This document shows positions 1-9,001 of a DNA stretch of 64,000 nt, one piece after another. The stretch covers positions 620,001-684,000 of the forward strand of contig CANNER010000001.1 of assembly GCA_947503715.1 (NCBI GenBank), in the 5' to 3' direction. The translations under genes and the position numbers were made by a program. Position 1 is the first letter of the stretch. Each line of letters starts with the position of its first letter. Origin of the DNA: an uncultured Caulobacterales bacterium (GTDB lineage: Bacteria; Pseudomonadota; Alphaproteobacteria; Caulobacterales; Maricaulaceae). The notes beneath the pieces are model-generated. The model saw only the letters and a list, made by a program, of their open reading frames with translations, did not search any database and was not told where the DNA came from.

Positions 1-1254
1 TTTGTCGGCATTCCGGTTTTGATGAGTGAGTATATTATTGGTCGAGCCGGTAATGCCGCGTCTGCGGTAGGGTCAAGCAATGATCTTGCGGACCGCTCCG
101 GTGTTTCGAAATTGTGGAGTTCCGGTGCTTGGTTTGGGATGACGGCCTCCTTCCTGATTGTCAGCTTCTACTGCGTCGTCGCGGCGTGGGTGCTAGCCTA
201 CATCCCAAAATTCGTCTTTGGCGAATTTGCGGGTATGGACGCGCAGGGCGTAAAAGGTGTTTGGGATGGTATTGTTGGCAATGCGGACGCAGGAATCGCG
301 CCCAATCCAAGTTCCGTCATCGTCTATTTCTTCATTTTTGCGGGTATTACAGCATGGCTTGTCGCACGTGGCGTCAATAAAGGGATTGAGCTGGCAGCAC
401 GCCTGCTAATGCCGATTTTCTTTATTTTATTGCTCTGTATAGCAGCCTATTCAGTGTTCAGTTCCATCGAATCCGGCGGTACATCTGAGGCGCTTGGCTT
501 TATGTTTACCCCTGATTTCTCGAAAATCACACCGCAAGTGGCGCAGTCCGCACTGGGTCAGGCCTGTTTCTCCATCGGTATCGGGAATGCTATCATGATC
601 ACTTACGGGTCCTATTTGCCTCGTAATGTAAGTATTCCAAAGTCGGCGGTGACGGTGAGTCTCGTTGATACGCTCGTTGCGATTTCGGCGGGTCTAATGA
701 TCTTCCCTATTTATTTCGGCAATAATCTGCAGTCTTATAATGAAGCTGGAGAGATCGTTGTCGAATCCGGCACAGGCCTATTTTTCAAGGCGCTGCCAAC
801 CGCTTTGGCCAATGTGCCGGGCGGCATGATTGTTGGTGCGGCGTTCTTCTTCCTCGCCTTCTTTGCCGCCATCACGTCTTCCGTGTCACTGTTAGAGCCG
901 TCTGTGGCCTATCTGGCGGAGAAAACGGGCTGGAAGAAAGCCAAGGCCGCTTGGGTCACGGGTGGTGCAATCGCACTATTGGGGCTCGTTTCGCTATATT
1001 ACAGTAGCTTCTTCGATTTCATTGACACTGGATTGACTGGGCCTATTTTGGCGCCGCTCTCGGCTCTGCTTATCGTACTCTTCACGGGGTGGCGCTTGAA
1101 TAAGGCGATTCTTGCGCAGGAACTTGATGGACCGGGTCGGGCTTTGGGTCAGTTCATCATGATCTTCGTGAAATATGTCGCACCGATCTTTATGGGGCTC
1201 GTTCTTATATTGGGCATCTATGGTAAGTGGATTGCGCCGCTCTTCGCGGGCTAA
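1..1254 (+). CDS. Sodium:neurotransmitter symporter (NSS/SNF) family transporter, 5' end outside window
   Basis: The frame is open from base 1, so the gene begins upstream; 417 residues are visible. The protein is a string of hydrophobic segments typical of the LeuT-fold NSS family, which couples uptake of an amino acid or similar solute to the sodium gradient across the inner membrane. The first visible residues (FVGIPVLMSEYIIGR) match the conserved Gly-Pro...Glu...Gly stretch at the end of helix 1, so roughly 50 residues are missing. The ATG at 19 lies inside that conserved helix and is not the true start. The substrate cannot be told from sequence. Confidence 0.88.
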   Translation, partial: FVGIPVLMSEYIIGRAGNAASAVGSSNDLADRSGVSKLWSSGAWFGMTASFLIVSFYCVVAAWVLAYIPKFVFGEFAGMDAQGVKGVWDGIVGNADAGIAPNPSSVIVYFFIFAGITAWLVARGVNKGIELAARLLMPIFFILLLCIAAYSVFSSIESGGTSEALGFMFTPDFSKITPQVAQSALGQACFSIGIGNAIMITYGSYLPRNVSIPKSAVTVSLVDTLVAISAGLMIFPIYFGNNLQSYNEAGEIVVESGTGLFFKALPTALANVPGGMIVGAAFFFLAFFAAITSSVSLLEPSVAYLAEKTGWKKAKAAWVTGGAIALLGLVSLYYSSFFDFIDTGLTGPILAPLSALLIVLFTGWRLNKAILAQELDGPGRALGQFIMIFVKYVAPIFMGLVLILGIYGKWIAPLFAG

Positions 1255-1459
1255 ATCCGAGTTTCAAATCTCACAGTCTTTTAACATGCAAGCTGCAGTC
1301 TATCGCTTGCAACGGACTGTGGGGTTGTTAATCAAAGTATAGAGATGTTGATCTGAATGGGGCGTTCAGGGTTTATTCAACATGTTCGACATATCTAAGG
1401 GGTGTGTCGGGACCGCCATGCCATAGGGGTGATGGGGGTTTCTTTCGGGGAATCAATTT

Positions 1460-2074
1460 ATGCGTCTACACGGAATGTGTTTGACTAGCGTTATTGCTGC
1501 ATCGCTCGCTACAGGTTGCGCGACCGTGGATATGACCGATATGGCAACGCCAATGGCGTCCAAGGCCGAAGCGCCTGCGGAGAAGAATATTGTTCAACGC
1601 GCGGCAGCCAAACTCTATGCCGCTTTCACAAATCGCGGTTTTGTCGCAAAGTCTTCCGGCAAACGTGTTCAATCCGCAGCCTCAGTCTTGCTGAATGGTT
1701 TGGAAGACCGTGACCTGACGGACACCGAAGTGGTTTACGCCAACCAAGATCTGCCAGAGTCTGTTGTTGAAGCTGACATTCGGTTCGCGTCCAAACATGT
1801 CCGTCAGACGACAAAGGCGGCCGAAGTATTCCTCGAGATGGCCGATATAGACCGCAACATGCGCGAGGAGCTTGAAAGCCTTGAACAGGCACTTTTGGCG
1901 GCCCGCGAAGCCTCTGATGCTTTTTCGAAATCGACAGAGCGTGAGGGATCTGACTTTCAGGTACTTGAGACAGAAATAGCGGCTCTCACGCGCGTCACGG
2001 ATCGTTTCGGCGAACGCGTTCGCTTATCCGCTGCCAAGGATATGGCAGCACGCCGGGCGGAAGAGCGCTCCTAA
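1460..2074 (+). CDS. Predicted lipoprotein of unknown function
   Basis: A 204-residue protein with a lipoprotein signal peptide: a short hydrophobic stretch and a lipobox (LATGC, lipidated Cys at residue 20), so it is probably anchored in the envelope facing the periplasm. The rest is charged and mostly helical, with a likely coiled coil over about residues 115-170. I recognise no domain. A G-rich stretch (ttcgggg) about 9 bases before the ATG may be the ribosome binding site. It ends convergently against the dipeptide epimerase with a 4-base overlap. The start is well supported by the signal peptide; the function is unknown. Confidence 0.72.
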   Translation: MRLHGMCLTSVIAASLATGCATVDMTDMATPMASKAEAPAEKNIVQRAAAKLYAAFTNRGFVAKSSGKRVQSAASVLLNGLEDRDLTDTEVVYANQDLPESVVEADIRFASKHVRQTTKAAEVFLEMADIDRNMREELESLEQALLAAREASDAFSKSTEREGSDFQVLETEIAALTRVTDRFGERVRLSAAKDMAARRAEERS

Positions 2075-3039
2075 CTCCAGAGGTCAGGCGTCGGCGGATG
2101 AACCGTTGGACCTTCATATTTTAGGCCATTCGTAATATCCTCCTTGAGCAAGAGCGGCCCGTCCAAGTCGATCACATCGCAGAGGCTCTCGGCCACCATC
2201 ATCGGGGCCATGGCCAATGAACTGCCGACCATACAGCCCGCCATAACGCGGAAGCCCATCTCTTTGGCCTCGCGCATCAAGGATACACCCGCGCGTAATC
2301 CTCCGCATTTATCCAGCTTTACATTCACCGCACGGTAGCCCTGTTCCCAAAGGGTTGTCAGATCATCCGCCGTATGAAGTCCCTCATCCGCGCAGATTGG
2401 AAACAGGCTTTCGGGGAGTCGCCCCGTATGACCGGCGGGCAGGGGCTGTTCGATCAGCGCAATATTCAGACCGGTGAGGGCGTCCAGAAAATCTGGTAAC
2501 GCGTTCAAGGTCAGGGCTTCATTCGCATCCAGAATGAGCCTCGCCTCCGGTCTCGCATTTGCTACGGCCAGAACCCGATCCAAACCGCCTTCACCAATTT
2601 TCAGCTTCAGCCAAGGGTAAGCGGCCGCCTCACGTGCGGCATCCGCCATGATTTGCGGTTTGTCCCATGAGAGGGTGAAAGCCGTTTCCCGCGCGGTAGG
2701 TTGTATAAGGCCGAGCTGTTGCCAAACTGGCACGCCCGTTTTTTTAGCCGCGAAATCCAACCAGGCCGCGTCGAGAACATTCCGCGCGGGCCCGGGCGGT
2801 AAGCTCTCATAGGCGGCTTCTATATTTCCAGCTGTAACCCAATGCTTGAGCGCTTCCAGTTCGGCCGTGACGCTCTCGACGGTGTCGTTATATCTAGCAT
2901 AAGGCCGGCATTCTCCGCGACCCAGATATTGCCCGTCAGATAGATGTAGCTCGACGACCTCGACTTGGCTGACCGTGCTGCGGGATATTTTGAATTCACC
3001 GCGCGTGGGATAGCTCTTGGCTTGAATATCCATTTTCAT
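2071..3039 (-). CDS. Dipeptide epimerase (L-Ala-D/L-Glu epimerase type, enolase superfamily)
   Basis: A 322-residue enolase-superfamily protein. The muconate-lactonizing subgroup signature is present: a KxK motif (WLKLKIG), metal ligands in DANEA, EQPL and CADEG, and a second catalytic lysine in VNVKLDKCGG. In this family the two lysines epimerise an alpha-carbon of a dipeptide, commonly L-Ala-D-Glu from peptidoglycan turnover. I chose the ATG at 3039, preceded by AAGGAAA; an upstream in-frame start at 3123 would run into the divergent mlaE gene and adds residues unlike the family. The exact dipeptide specificity cannot be read from sequence. Confidence 0.85.
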   Translation of the reverse strand: MKMDIQAKSYPTRGEFKISRSTVSQVEVVELHLSDGQYLGRGECRPYARYNDTVESVTAELEALKHWVTAGNIEAAYESLPPGPARNVLDAAWLDFAAKKTGVPVWQQLGLIQPTARETAFTLSWDKPQIMADAAREAAAYPWLKLKIGEGGLDRVLAVANARPEARLILDANEALTLNALPDFLDALTGLNIALIEQPLPAGHTGRLPESLFPICADEGLHTADDLTTLWEQGYRAVNVKLDKCGGLRAGVSLMREAKEMGFRVMAGCMVGSSLAMAPMMVAESLCDVIDLDGPLLLKEDITNGLKYEGPTVHPPTPDLWS

Positions 3040-3062
3040 GCTAAAGTGTTTTTCCTTACCCA

Positions 3063-4244
3063 ATGAAGACGAAGCCGCTTGACCTTCCGGTCTTAGCTTT
3101 GCACCGTGTCCCCATGTTGGCAACCACCGCAGAATATAGTTTGGAGATGAAGGGCGAAACGCTCATCGTGCATCCCTGCGGTCGCTGGACAATTGAAGAA
3201 GCCGGGCAGCTGGATGGTCGTCTGGCCAAGGAGGTTTCGAAGCTCACCTATCGGCACGTCGATTATGATATGTCGCGTGTGGAGGAACTCGATACCTCCG
3301 GCGCTTATCTCCTCGCGCGGGCCATTCGATATGGTGTGACAGAGGCCGAAAGCTGGAATGTTTGTACGGGAAGCCAGGGTCAGAAAACGCTCATGAGCGC
3401 TGCGACCTCAGCCGTTCTCGGGCAGGAGCCCGTTGCCGGACGTCAATGGTATGACGCTTTCGCACGCGTTGGCCAAGCGACCCTTCGTTTTTGGAATGAG
3501 CTCGTGGAGACAATGGCCTTTCTTGGCCATTTCTTCGTTGTCTTTGCCAAGGTCCTGGTCAAACCGAAGCGATTGCGCGGCAAGGCCATCGTCAGTTTAA
3601 TTGAACAGGTTGGATTGGATGCCGCCCCCATTGTCATGACTCTCTCCTTCTTCATCGGCGCGGTTATCGCCTATATGGGGGCGAATCTGCTGGCGAGTTT
3701 TGGCGCAAGTGTCTTTATGGTCGATCTTGTCGGGTTCTCTGTTTTGCGAGAGCTGGCTGTGATCATAACCGCTATATTACTGGCGGGACGGTCTGACTCG
3801 GCCTTTACCGCTTCCATTGGATCGATGAAAATGCGTCAGGAAATCGATGCGATGACTGTCATGGGGCTTGATACCTACGAAGTTCTCGTCGTGCCGCGTG
3901 CGATTGCCTGTCTCGTCGCAATGCCAATCCTGACGTTCCTCGCCATGATGAGCGGTCTTGCCGGAGGTCTGATCGTGGCTTGGGCGACGGCGGATATTTC
4001 GCCGATACTCTTTCTCAACCGTTTGAATTATGCGGTTGGTGTCGAGAATATGTGGGTTGGCTTGGTTAAGACACCGTTCTTCGGATTAATCATCGCTGTC
4101 ATTGGCTGTCGCCAAGGCTTGGCTGTAAGCGGCAGTGTTGAGAGCCTCGGTCAGCGAACAACGACGGCGGTCGTACAGGCGATCTTCGCCGTGATTTTCG
4201 TGAATGCCATGTTCGCAATTCTCTTCTATCAGTTGGGAATCTAA
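3063..4244 (+). CDS. mlaE: MlaE-type ABC transporter permease with N-terminal STAS domain
   Basis: A 393-residue fusion. Residues about 25-120 form a STAS-like domain and about 150-393 are the MlaE/Ttg2B permease with its membrane helices (for example around GAVIAYMGANLL and AILLAGRSDSAFTASIG). In this family the permease forms the inner-membrane core of a phospholipid transporter for outer-membrane lipid asymmetry. N-terminal STAS fusions are common in alphaproteobacteria, whereas E. coli has a separate STAS protein (MlaB). It heads a four-gene operon. The start is uncertain: 3063 lies only 23 bases from the divergent epimerase ATG and has no clear binding site; ATGs at 3114 and 3147 (after GGAG) are alternatives. 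Confidence 0.9.
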   Translation: MKTKPLDLPVLALHRVPMLATTAEYSLEMKGETLIVHPCGRWTIEEAGQLDGRLAKEVSKLTYRHVDYDMSRVEELDTSGAYLLARAIRYGVTEAESWNVCTGSQGQKTLMSAATSAVLGQEPVAGRQWYDAFARVGQATLRFWNELVETMAFLGHFFVVFAKVLVKPKRLRGKAIVSLIEQVGLDAAPIVMTLSFFIGAVIAYMGANLLASFGASVFMVDLVGFSVLRELAVIITAILLAGRSDSAFTASIGSMKMRQEIDAMTVMGLDTYEVLVVPRAIACLVAMPILTFLAMMSGLAGGLIVAWATADISPILFLNRLNYAVGVENMWVGLVKTPFFGLIIAVIGCRQGLAVSGSVESLGQRTTTAVVQAIFAVIFVNAMFAILFYQLGI

Positions 4245-4250
4245 GACATT

Positions 4251-5051
4251 ATGCCAGACGCTCACATCAATTCCGACGCACCACCTATGGAGGCCAGGGG
4301 CATCCTGACTCAATTTGGTCCGAACGTCATTCACGAAAACTTGGATTTCATGGTTCATACGGGCGAGATTGTCGGCCTGGTCGGAGGGTCGGGGTCGGGT
4401 AAATCCGTGCTGCTGAATACGATGTTAGGATTGAAAGAACCGGAAGGCGGGGTCGTAAGATATTTCGGGCAGAACCGGGATGAGCTTGACCCGGAGACCC
4501 GACGCGCAATCAATAATGAAATGGGCGTGTTGTTTCAGGGCGGAGCGCTTTTCTCCTCCATGACTGTCCGCGAGAATATTATGGTGCCCATGCGGGAGCA
4601 TACGGATATTTCTCCGGCCCTGATGCGCGAGCTTGCGGATATGAAGATCCACATGGTGGGGTTGCCACCCGAATCCGCCATTCTCTACCCCTCTGACTTG
4701 TCGGGCGGGATGAAGAAACGGGCGGGGCTGGCGCGGGCTTTGGCGCTGGACCCGAAACTTTTATTCTTGGACGAACCCACCGCAGGATTGGATCCGATCG
4801 GGGCCAATGCTTTCGATGAATTGATCCTCGGCCTGCGGGAAGCCATGGATCTGACTGTCCTGATGGTCACCCATGATCTCGACAGTCTTTATGCCATCTG
4901 CGACCGGATTGCTGTTTTGGTTGATAAACGCATTGCTATCGCCGATAGTTTGGCCGTGGTGAGCGAATATGATCACCCTTGGGTGCAGGAATATTTTGGT
5001 GGTCCGCGGTCTCGTGCAGCATTGTCTGCTGGCGGCAAGAAGAGCGATTAG
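4251..5051 (+). CDS. mlaF: MlaF-type ABC transporter ATP-binding protein
   Basis: A 266-residue ABC ATPase that powers the lipid transporter encoded by this operon. Walker A is GGSGSGKS (residues 45-52), the signature motif LSGGMKKR is at about 150-157, Walker B LLFLDE ends at about 175, and the switch histidine follows in MVTHDL near 208. The GG-MKKR form of the signature motif is typical of MlaF rather than of other importers. It starts 6 bases after the permease stop and its own stop is immediately followed by the mlaD ATG, so translation is probably coupled. Confidence 0.93.
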   Translation: MPDAHINSDAPPMEARGILTQFGPNVIHENLDFMVHTGEIVGLVGGSGSGKSVLLNTMLGLKEPEGGVVRYFGQNRDELDPETRRAINNEMGVLFQGGALFSSMTVRENIMVPMREHTDISPALMRELADMKIHMVGLPPESAILYPSDLSGGMKKRAGLARALALDPKLLFLDEPTAGLDPIGANAFDELILGLREAMDLTVLMVTHDLDSLYAICDRIAVLVDKRIAIADSLAVVSEYDHPWVQEYFGGPRSRAALSAGGKKSD

Positions 5052-6029
5052 ATGGAAAATAGAGCTAATTACGCTTTAATCGGGATTTTCGTCCTCGTGG
5101 TTTTCACGGCTTTCGCGGGCTTTTTGTTGTGGCTGTCGGGTGCGCAACTGAACAAGCAGTTTGATAATTATGAAATCTCATTTCAGGGCGGTGTCAGCGG
5201 CTTGAGCAAGGGGAGCGAAGTACGCTTTAACGGTCTGCCGGTTGGTGAAGTCTCTGATCTTCGCTATGACGAAGATGACCCCAATCTCGTTCTCGCAGGC
5301 ATACAGGTTATTGAGAATACGCCCATTGATACGGGTGCGACGGCGCAGCTCGCTCCACTCGGCCTGACGGGATTGAACTATATCGAAATCACGCCCGGTA
5401 CGGCGATTGATCCGGTTATGTTGGACGATATGCCGGGCCGGACCAAACGCATTGTCGGGGAGGCCAGTGCGGTTGATGAACTTCTGATGGGCAGTGGCGA
5501 CGTCGTTGTAGAAGCGCAGACAGCGTTACGGCGGGCGAACCTTCTCCTCTCGGATGAGAATCTGAAGACCTTTGCCGGTATCTTGAAGAATGTTGAAACG
5601 ATTACGGCCTCTGTTGATGTGTCGGAACTCGATGCGACGAAGCTTAATGATATGATGGATAGTTTCACGAACGCGGCAGATGCCATCGCGGAGACGGCGC
5701 GGTCAATTGAGGGAACATCCGCAACAATTGACTCTGTCGTTGCCAAGGACCTTTCATCCTTACTGACCAGTGCTGAAGAGACATTGGGCGGTGTGGATAC
5801 GACCATTTCGAGTTTCGGCGAAACGGCAGAAGGCGTGGACGACCTCATCGTGGATGCCCGCGATGCTGTGAATCGTCTGTCCAATTCAGGCCTGACCGAC
5901 CTCGAGGAAACCGTGGATGCTATCCGTCGGCTCGTCACGACATTAGGCCGTGTGGCGGATAATCTTGAACAGAGTCCGGCCCAGTTCATAGCCGGTGCCG
6001 AACGCGAAGAAGTGGTGCTGCCGCAATGA
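5052..6029 (+). CDS. mlaD: MlaD-type MCE domain protein
   Basis: A 325-residue protein with one N-terminal membrane helix (about residues 8-28) and an MCE domain over about 36-115 (GVSGLSKGSEVRFNGLPVGEV region). The MCE domain forms a hexameric lipid-carrying ring in the periplasm, attached to the MlaE-MlaF complex. The long C-terminal part (about 130-310) is predicted helical, as in the PqiB/MlaD-like proteins of alphaproteobacteria that are longer than E. coli MlaD (about 183 residues). It abuts mlaF with no gap and overlaps the next gene by 4 bases. Confidence 0.92.
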   Translation: MENRANYALIGIFVLVVFTAFAGFLLWLSGAQLNKQFDNYEISFQGGVSGLSKGSEVRFNGLPVGEVSDLRYDEDDPNLVLAGIQVIENTPIDTGATAQLAPLGLTGLNYIEITPGTAIDPVMLDDMPGRTKRIVGEASAVDELLMGSGDVVVEAQTALRRANLLLSDENLKTFAGILKNVETITASVDVSELDATKLNDMMDSFTNAADAIAETARSIEGTSATIDSVVAKDLSSLLTSAEETLGGVDTTISSFGETAEGVDDLIVDARDAVNRLSNSGLTDLEETVDAIRRLVTTLGRVADNLEQSPAQFIAGAEREEVVLPQ

Positions 6030-6646
6030 CATCGAAGCTGATAATTTCCGCACTCCTCACGGCGGCTCTGGCCACCGGATGTGTATCCATCCTGCCCGAT
6101 CCTGCGCCGCCGCCTTCCGTCTACCGTCTGGAGACAAGCGCAACGGTGATGGACAAGGTCGCTAACCCGGAAATTATTCGCGTGGACCGTCCCGGTTCGC
6201 CGCAGATTTTCAACGCCAATGATATCGTTGTGACAATGGACGGTCAGAAACTGTCCGCCGTGGCGCAGGCCAACTGGTCCGATGCAACACCCATTATCAT
6301 TCAGAACGCAATGATTGATGCCATCTCTGGGTCTCGCAGTTTTATCGGTCTGCTGCCCACATCGGGTGCGCGAACCGAAACGCGCTTGCATCTCTCTATT
6401 CAGAATTTTGAGGCCAGCTTTGATCGCGGCGCTGAGTCTGCTCCGCTGGCCGTCGTGCAATATCGTGTGACATATGCCCGCGCAGATGACCGCAAATTGC
6501 TGGGTACGCATGTGGTGCGCAAGACGACACGCGCAGACTCGATTGCAGTCCCATCCATCGTTGCAGCCATAGAGATGGCCAATGATGCGGCGATGTCCGA
6601 CATTGTGACCTGGTTGGAAGGCCAAAGCGCTGCAGCCCCGTCCTAA
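6026..6646 (+). CDS. ABC-type transport auxiliary lipoprotein (PqiC-like)
   Basis: A 206-residue lipoprotein with the lipobox LATGC (Cys 19). The body matches the ABC_trans_aux/PqiC family: a beta-rich domain with the PSVYRLE opening and the IRVDRPGSP...NDIVV pattern. These lipoproteins sit in the outer membrane as partners of MCE systems. Position as the last gene of the mla operon, overlapping mlaD by 4 bases, supports that role. It ends convergently on the DedA gene with a 4-base overlap. Confidence 0.85.
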   Translation: MTSKLIISALLTAALATGCVSILPDPAPPPSVYRLETSATVMDKVANPEIIRVDRPGSPQIFNANDIVVTMDGQKLSAVAQANWSDATPIIIQNAMIDAISGSRSFIGLLPTSGARTETRLHLSIQNFEASFDRGAESAPLAVVQYRVTYARADDRKLLGTHVVRKTTRADSIAVPSIVAAIEMANDAAMSDIVTWLEGQSAAAPS

Positions 6647-7191
6647 TCCTCGTCTCGGTTCCTCCACCTCTTCCACCCCAACGCGAGCCCGCCAATGACG
6701 ACGACAATCGCTGCGAGGATGAAGACGACAATCTCGATCCGCTCGCCAAACATCTCGCCCAGCCAATGGATGATCGCAAACAGGATCGCGCAATAGAGCA
6801 GGGCCGTCCCGAACATGATTGCGCAGAACTTCCCGTAGTGAATCTTGAAATAGCCGCAGGCAATATAGACCGGAACACGGGCGAGGGGGATAAACCGCGC
6901 GAGTAGGAGTGTCTTGAGCGGATTGCGCTCGACCTTGTCCTGCATCGCGATGACCTTATCTTTTTCCGCCCAGCGTTTCAGACGCGGATGTTTATGTGCG
7001 TGATAGCCGATCCAATATTTCCATATATCCGAGGCAAAGAGGCCGAACAGAATCACAAAGAAGACGACCGGAAAATGTTTCGGGTCCGCCGCACTCAATG
7101 ATGCGGCCGCAATCACGGCGGCGTCTTCCTGCACGAATGGCCCGACAAATATGCCGAGATAGAGCAGCCAGATTGGGTCCATCATATCCAT
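6643..7191 (-). CDS. DedA family membrane protein
   Basis: A 182-residue inner-membrane protein of the DedA/SNARE-associated (VTT) family. The features seen are GPFVQEDAAVIAAA near the start, the F/ARFIPLARVPVYIACG core motif with its conserved arginines, and several hydrophobic segments. DedA relatives include undecaprenyl-phosphate and phospholipid translocases. Its place next to the mla operon may be coincidental because it is on the other strand. The start is the ATG at 7191; a second ATG two codons later is possible. Confidence 0.8.
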   Translation of the reverse strand: MDMMDPIWLLYLGIFVGPFVQEDAAVIAAASLSAADPKHFPVVFFVILFGLFASDIWKYWIGYHAHKHPRLKRWAEKDKVIAMQDKVERNPLKTLLLARFIPLARVPVYIACGYFKIHYGKFCAIMFGTALLYCAILFAIIHWLGEMFGERIEIVVFILAAIVVVIGGLALGWKRWRNRDED

Positions 7192-7350
7192 AGAGTTTTA
7201 GCTTCCACCACAGGGTTGAGGGCAGGTCAACTGCACTGAAATAACCCATATCTCCCCGTTGCTCTTGTCCGTCTGCCGTGACATAAGGCGCGAAATTTTC
7301 AAACCCGCGGACGGGTGTTTTTCGCTTGTCCTAACATTGGTGACTTCATC

Positions 7351-8691
7351 ATGCAGATCAAAGAGCTCAAGGCCGAAGGCCTGTCCAAGACTTACGCCGT
7401 GACTATCCCGAAAGAGGATTTGGCCACGAAGCTTGAGGCGAAAATCAAAGAGATGCAGCCGCAAGTCTCCCTCAAAGGCTTCCGCCCCGGTAAAGTGCCC
7501 GTGGGCCATATCCGCAAGATGTTCGGCCAGTCCATCATGAAAGATGTCGTCGAAGCGGAAATCAATGAGAGCTCCCAAAAGGCGATCAATGACAATAAAA
7601 TCCGTCCGGCGGGTCAGCCAAAGATCGACCTGCGCGCCAATGGCGAAGAGGTCACCAAGGGCGAAGCTGACCTGGAATACACGTTGACCGTCGAATCGAT
7701 TCCTGATTTCGATCCGGTCGACCCAGAAACGCTCAAATTCACACGTCTCGTCCATGAAGCCACGGATGCTGAATTGGAAGAGCGTCTGAAAGAGCTCGCG
7801 TCCTCGCAGAAGACTTACAAGAAGAAAGCCAAGACGGCCAAAGCCAAGAAAGACGATGCGGTCCTGATCGATTTCGTCGGCACAGTTGACGGCGTCGCCT
7901 TTGACGGCGGCACAATGGAAGGCCATCAGCTCGTCCTCGGCTCTGGCACATTCATTCCAGGCTTTGAAGACCAGTTGATCGGCGCGAAAGCCGGTGACGA
8001 AATCGACGTCAAAGTCACATTCCCCGACCCGTATCAATCCGCAGACCTCGCGGGTAAAGACGCCGTCTTCGCGACGAAAGTTGTCGAAGTTCAGGGTGCG
8101 AAAGACAGCGAAATCGACGATGACTTCGCCAAGAAATTCGGCATGGAAGACGCGGAAGCGCTCAAAACTGCTGTTAAAGAGCAATATGAAGCCGAGTTGG
8201 AAGGTCAATCCCGCCTCCGCCTCAAGCGCGCAATTCTGGACGAACTGGACAGCAAACATAAATTCGATCTGCCGCCTGGCATGGTTGAAGCTGAATTTGG
8301 CAATATCTGGCAACAGGTTCAGTCCGAGAAGGAAGCTGGAAATCTTGACGAAGATGATGCCAAGAAATCCGACAAACAACTCGAAAAAGACTACCGCAAA
8401 ATTGCGGAACGTCGCGTGCGCCTTGGCCTCGTTCTGGCCGAGATGGGTCAGAAACACGAAATCCAGATCACGAATGAAGAGCTGCAGCAGGGCATGATCG
8501 CAGAAGCGCGTCAATATCCGGGTCAAGAGCAGCAGGTCATCGAATTCTATCAAAAGAACCCGCAAGCCATCGCCCAACTTCGCGCGCCGATCTATGAGGA
8601 AAAGGTCGTCGACCTGATCGTCGAGAAAGCGACCATGAAGGATAAAAAGGTCGATAAGGACACACTCTATGAAGATGACGGGATGATCTAA
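7351..8691 (+). CDS. tig: Trigger factor, ribosome-associated chaperone
   Basis: A 446-residue trigger factor that binds the ribosome at the exit tunnel and shields nascent chains. The ribosome-binding signature GFRPGKVP lies at residues 43-50. An FKBP-type prolyl isomerase domain follows (about 160-245, with AVLIDFVG and GTFIPGFEDQLIGAKAGD), then the helical C-terminal domain. I start at the ATG 7351 (MQIKELKAEG), the usual family beginning; an in-frame ATG at 7315 would add 12 atypical residues. No clpP-clpX follows, unlike in many proteobacteria. A strong terminator ends the unit. Confidence 0.96.
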   Translation: MQIKELKAEGLSKTYAVTIPKEDLATKLEAKIKEMQPQVSLKGFRPGKVPVGHIRKMFGQSIMKDVVEAEINESSQKAINDNKIRPAGQPKIDLRANGEEVTKGEADLEYTLTVESIPDFDPVDPETLKFTRLVHEATDAELEERLKELASSQKTYKKKAKTAKAKKDDAVLIDFVGTVDGVAFDGGTMEGHQLVLGSGTFIPGFEDQLIGAKAGDEIDVKVTFPDPYQSADLAGKDAVFATKVVEVQGAKDSEIDDDFAKKFGMEDAEALKTAVKEQYEAELEGQSRLRLKRAILDELDSKHKFDLPPGMVEAEFGNIWQQVQSEKEAGNLDEDDAKKSDKQLEKDYRKIAERRVRLGLVLAEMGQKHEIQITNEELQQGMIAEARQYPGQEQQVIEFYQKNPQAIAQLRAPIYEEKVVDLIVEKATMKDKKVDKDTLYEDDGMI

Positions 8692-8720
8692 GCATCTCCT
8701 TCGAGATTTGAATTTGAAGC

Positions 8721-8751
8721 CCGATTGCAGCGATGCAGTCGGGTTTTTTTT
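8721..8751 (+). terminator. Rho-independent terminator of tig
   Basis: A 10-bp stem (CCCGATTGCA / TGCAGTCGGG, one G-U pair) with a GCGA tetraloop followed by seven T residues, 29 bases after the trigger factor stop codon. Confidence 0.92.
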
Positions 8752-8801
8752 ATGCGCGGAATGCCCGCAATCGACCCTGCGAGTGGATTGTAGTGTAGCG
8801 C

Positions 8802-8851
8802 CGAAGGGTTATGCCCTTCGGTTCCTCAGCTATTTGATTGATAATCAAATA
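8802..8851. repeat. Two small perfect palindromes beside repeat B1
   Basis: Two hairpins lie just after the tig terminator. CGAAGGG-ttatg-CCCTTCG occupies 8802-8820, and TATTTGATT-gat-AATCAAATA occupies 8831-8851. Neither has a T-run that would make it a normal terminator. They lie directly before the larger family B palindrome at 8857, so the 310-base gap between tig and the next gene is almost entirely inverted-repeat DNA. Their function is unknown. Confidence 0.6.
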
Positions 8852-8856
8852 TCTTC

Positions 8857-8957
8857 GTCATCCCGCACGCAGGCGAAGCCGGAGATGCGGGACCTATCGT
8901 CTGCTTTCTCAAACCTGCGTTCACAAACGATAGGCCCCGGCTCAAGGCCGGGGTGAC
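8857..8957. repeat. Palindromic repeat family B, copy B1 (intergenic)
   Basis: A 101-bp element bounded by GTCATCCCG and CGGGGTGAC (inverted ends, one mismatch). It carries the family core ATGCGGGACCTATCG and, on the other arm, CGATAGGCCCCGG, so it can fold on itself. Related copies lie at 9932-10045 and 55663-55779. It contains no plausible gene. Confidence 0.82.
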
Positions 8958-9001
8958 AAATGTATGTCACGCAAGAGCTGTCATGCGTTTCTTACATGGC
9001 T

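Noticed and set aside
5378-6793. Long minus-strand open frame opposite mlaD and the auxiliary lipoprotein
   Set aside because: Ser/Arg/Cys-rich text with no recognisable domain, covering two well-supported genes.
7198-8577. Long open frame on the minus strand opposite trigger factor
   Set aside because: It is a shadow of tig codon use: Phe/Leu/Asp-rich, with no binding site or family pattern, and trigger factor on the plus strand is certain.
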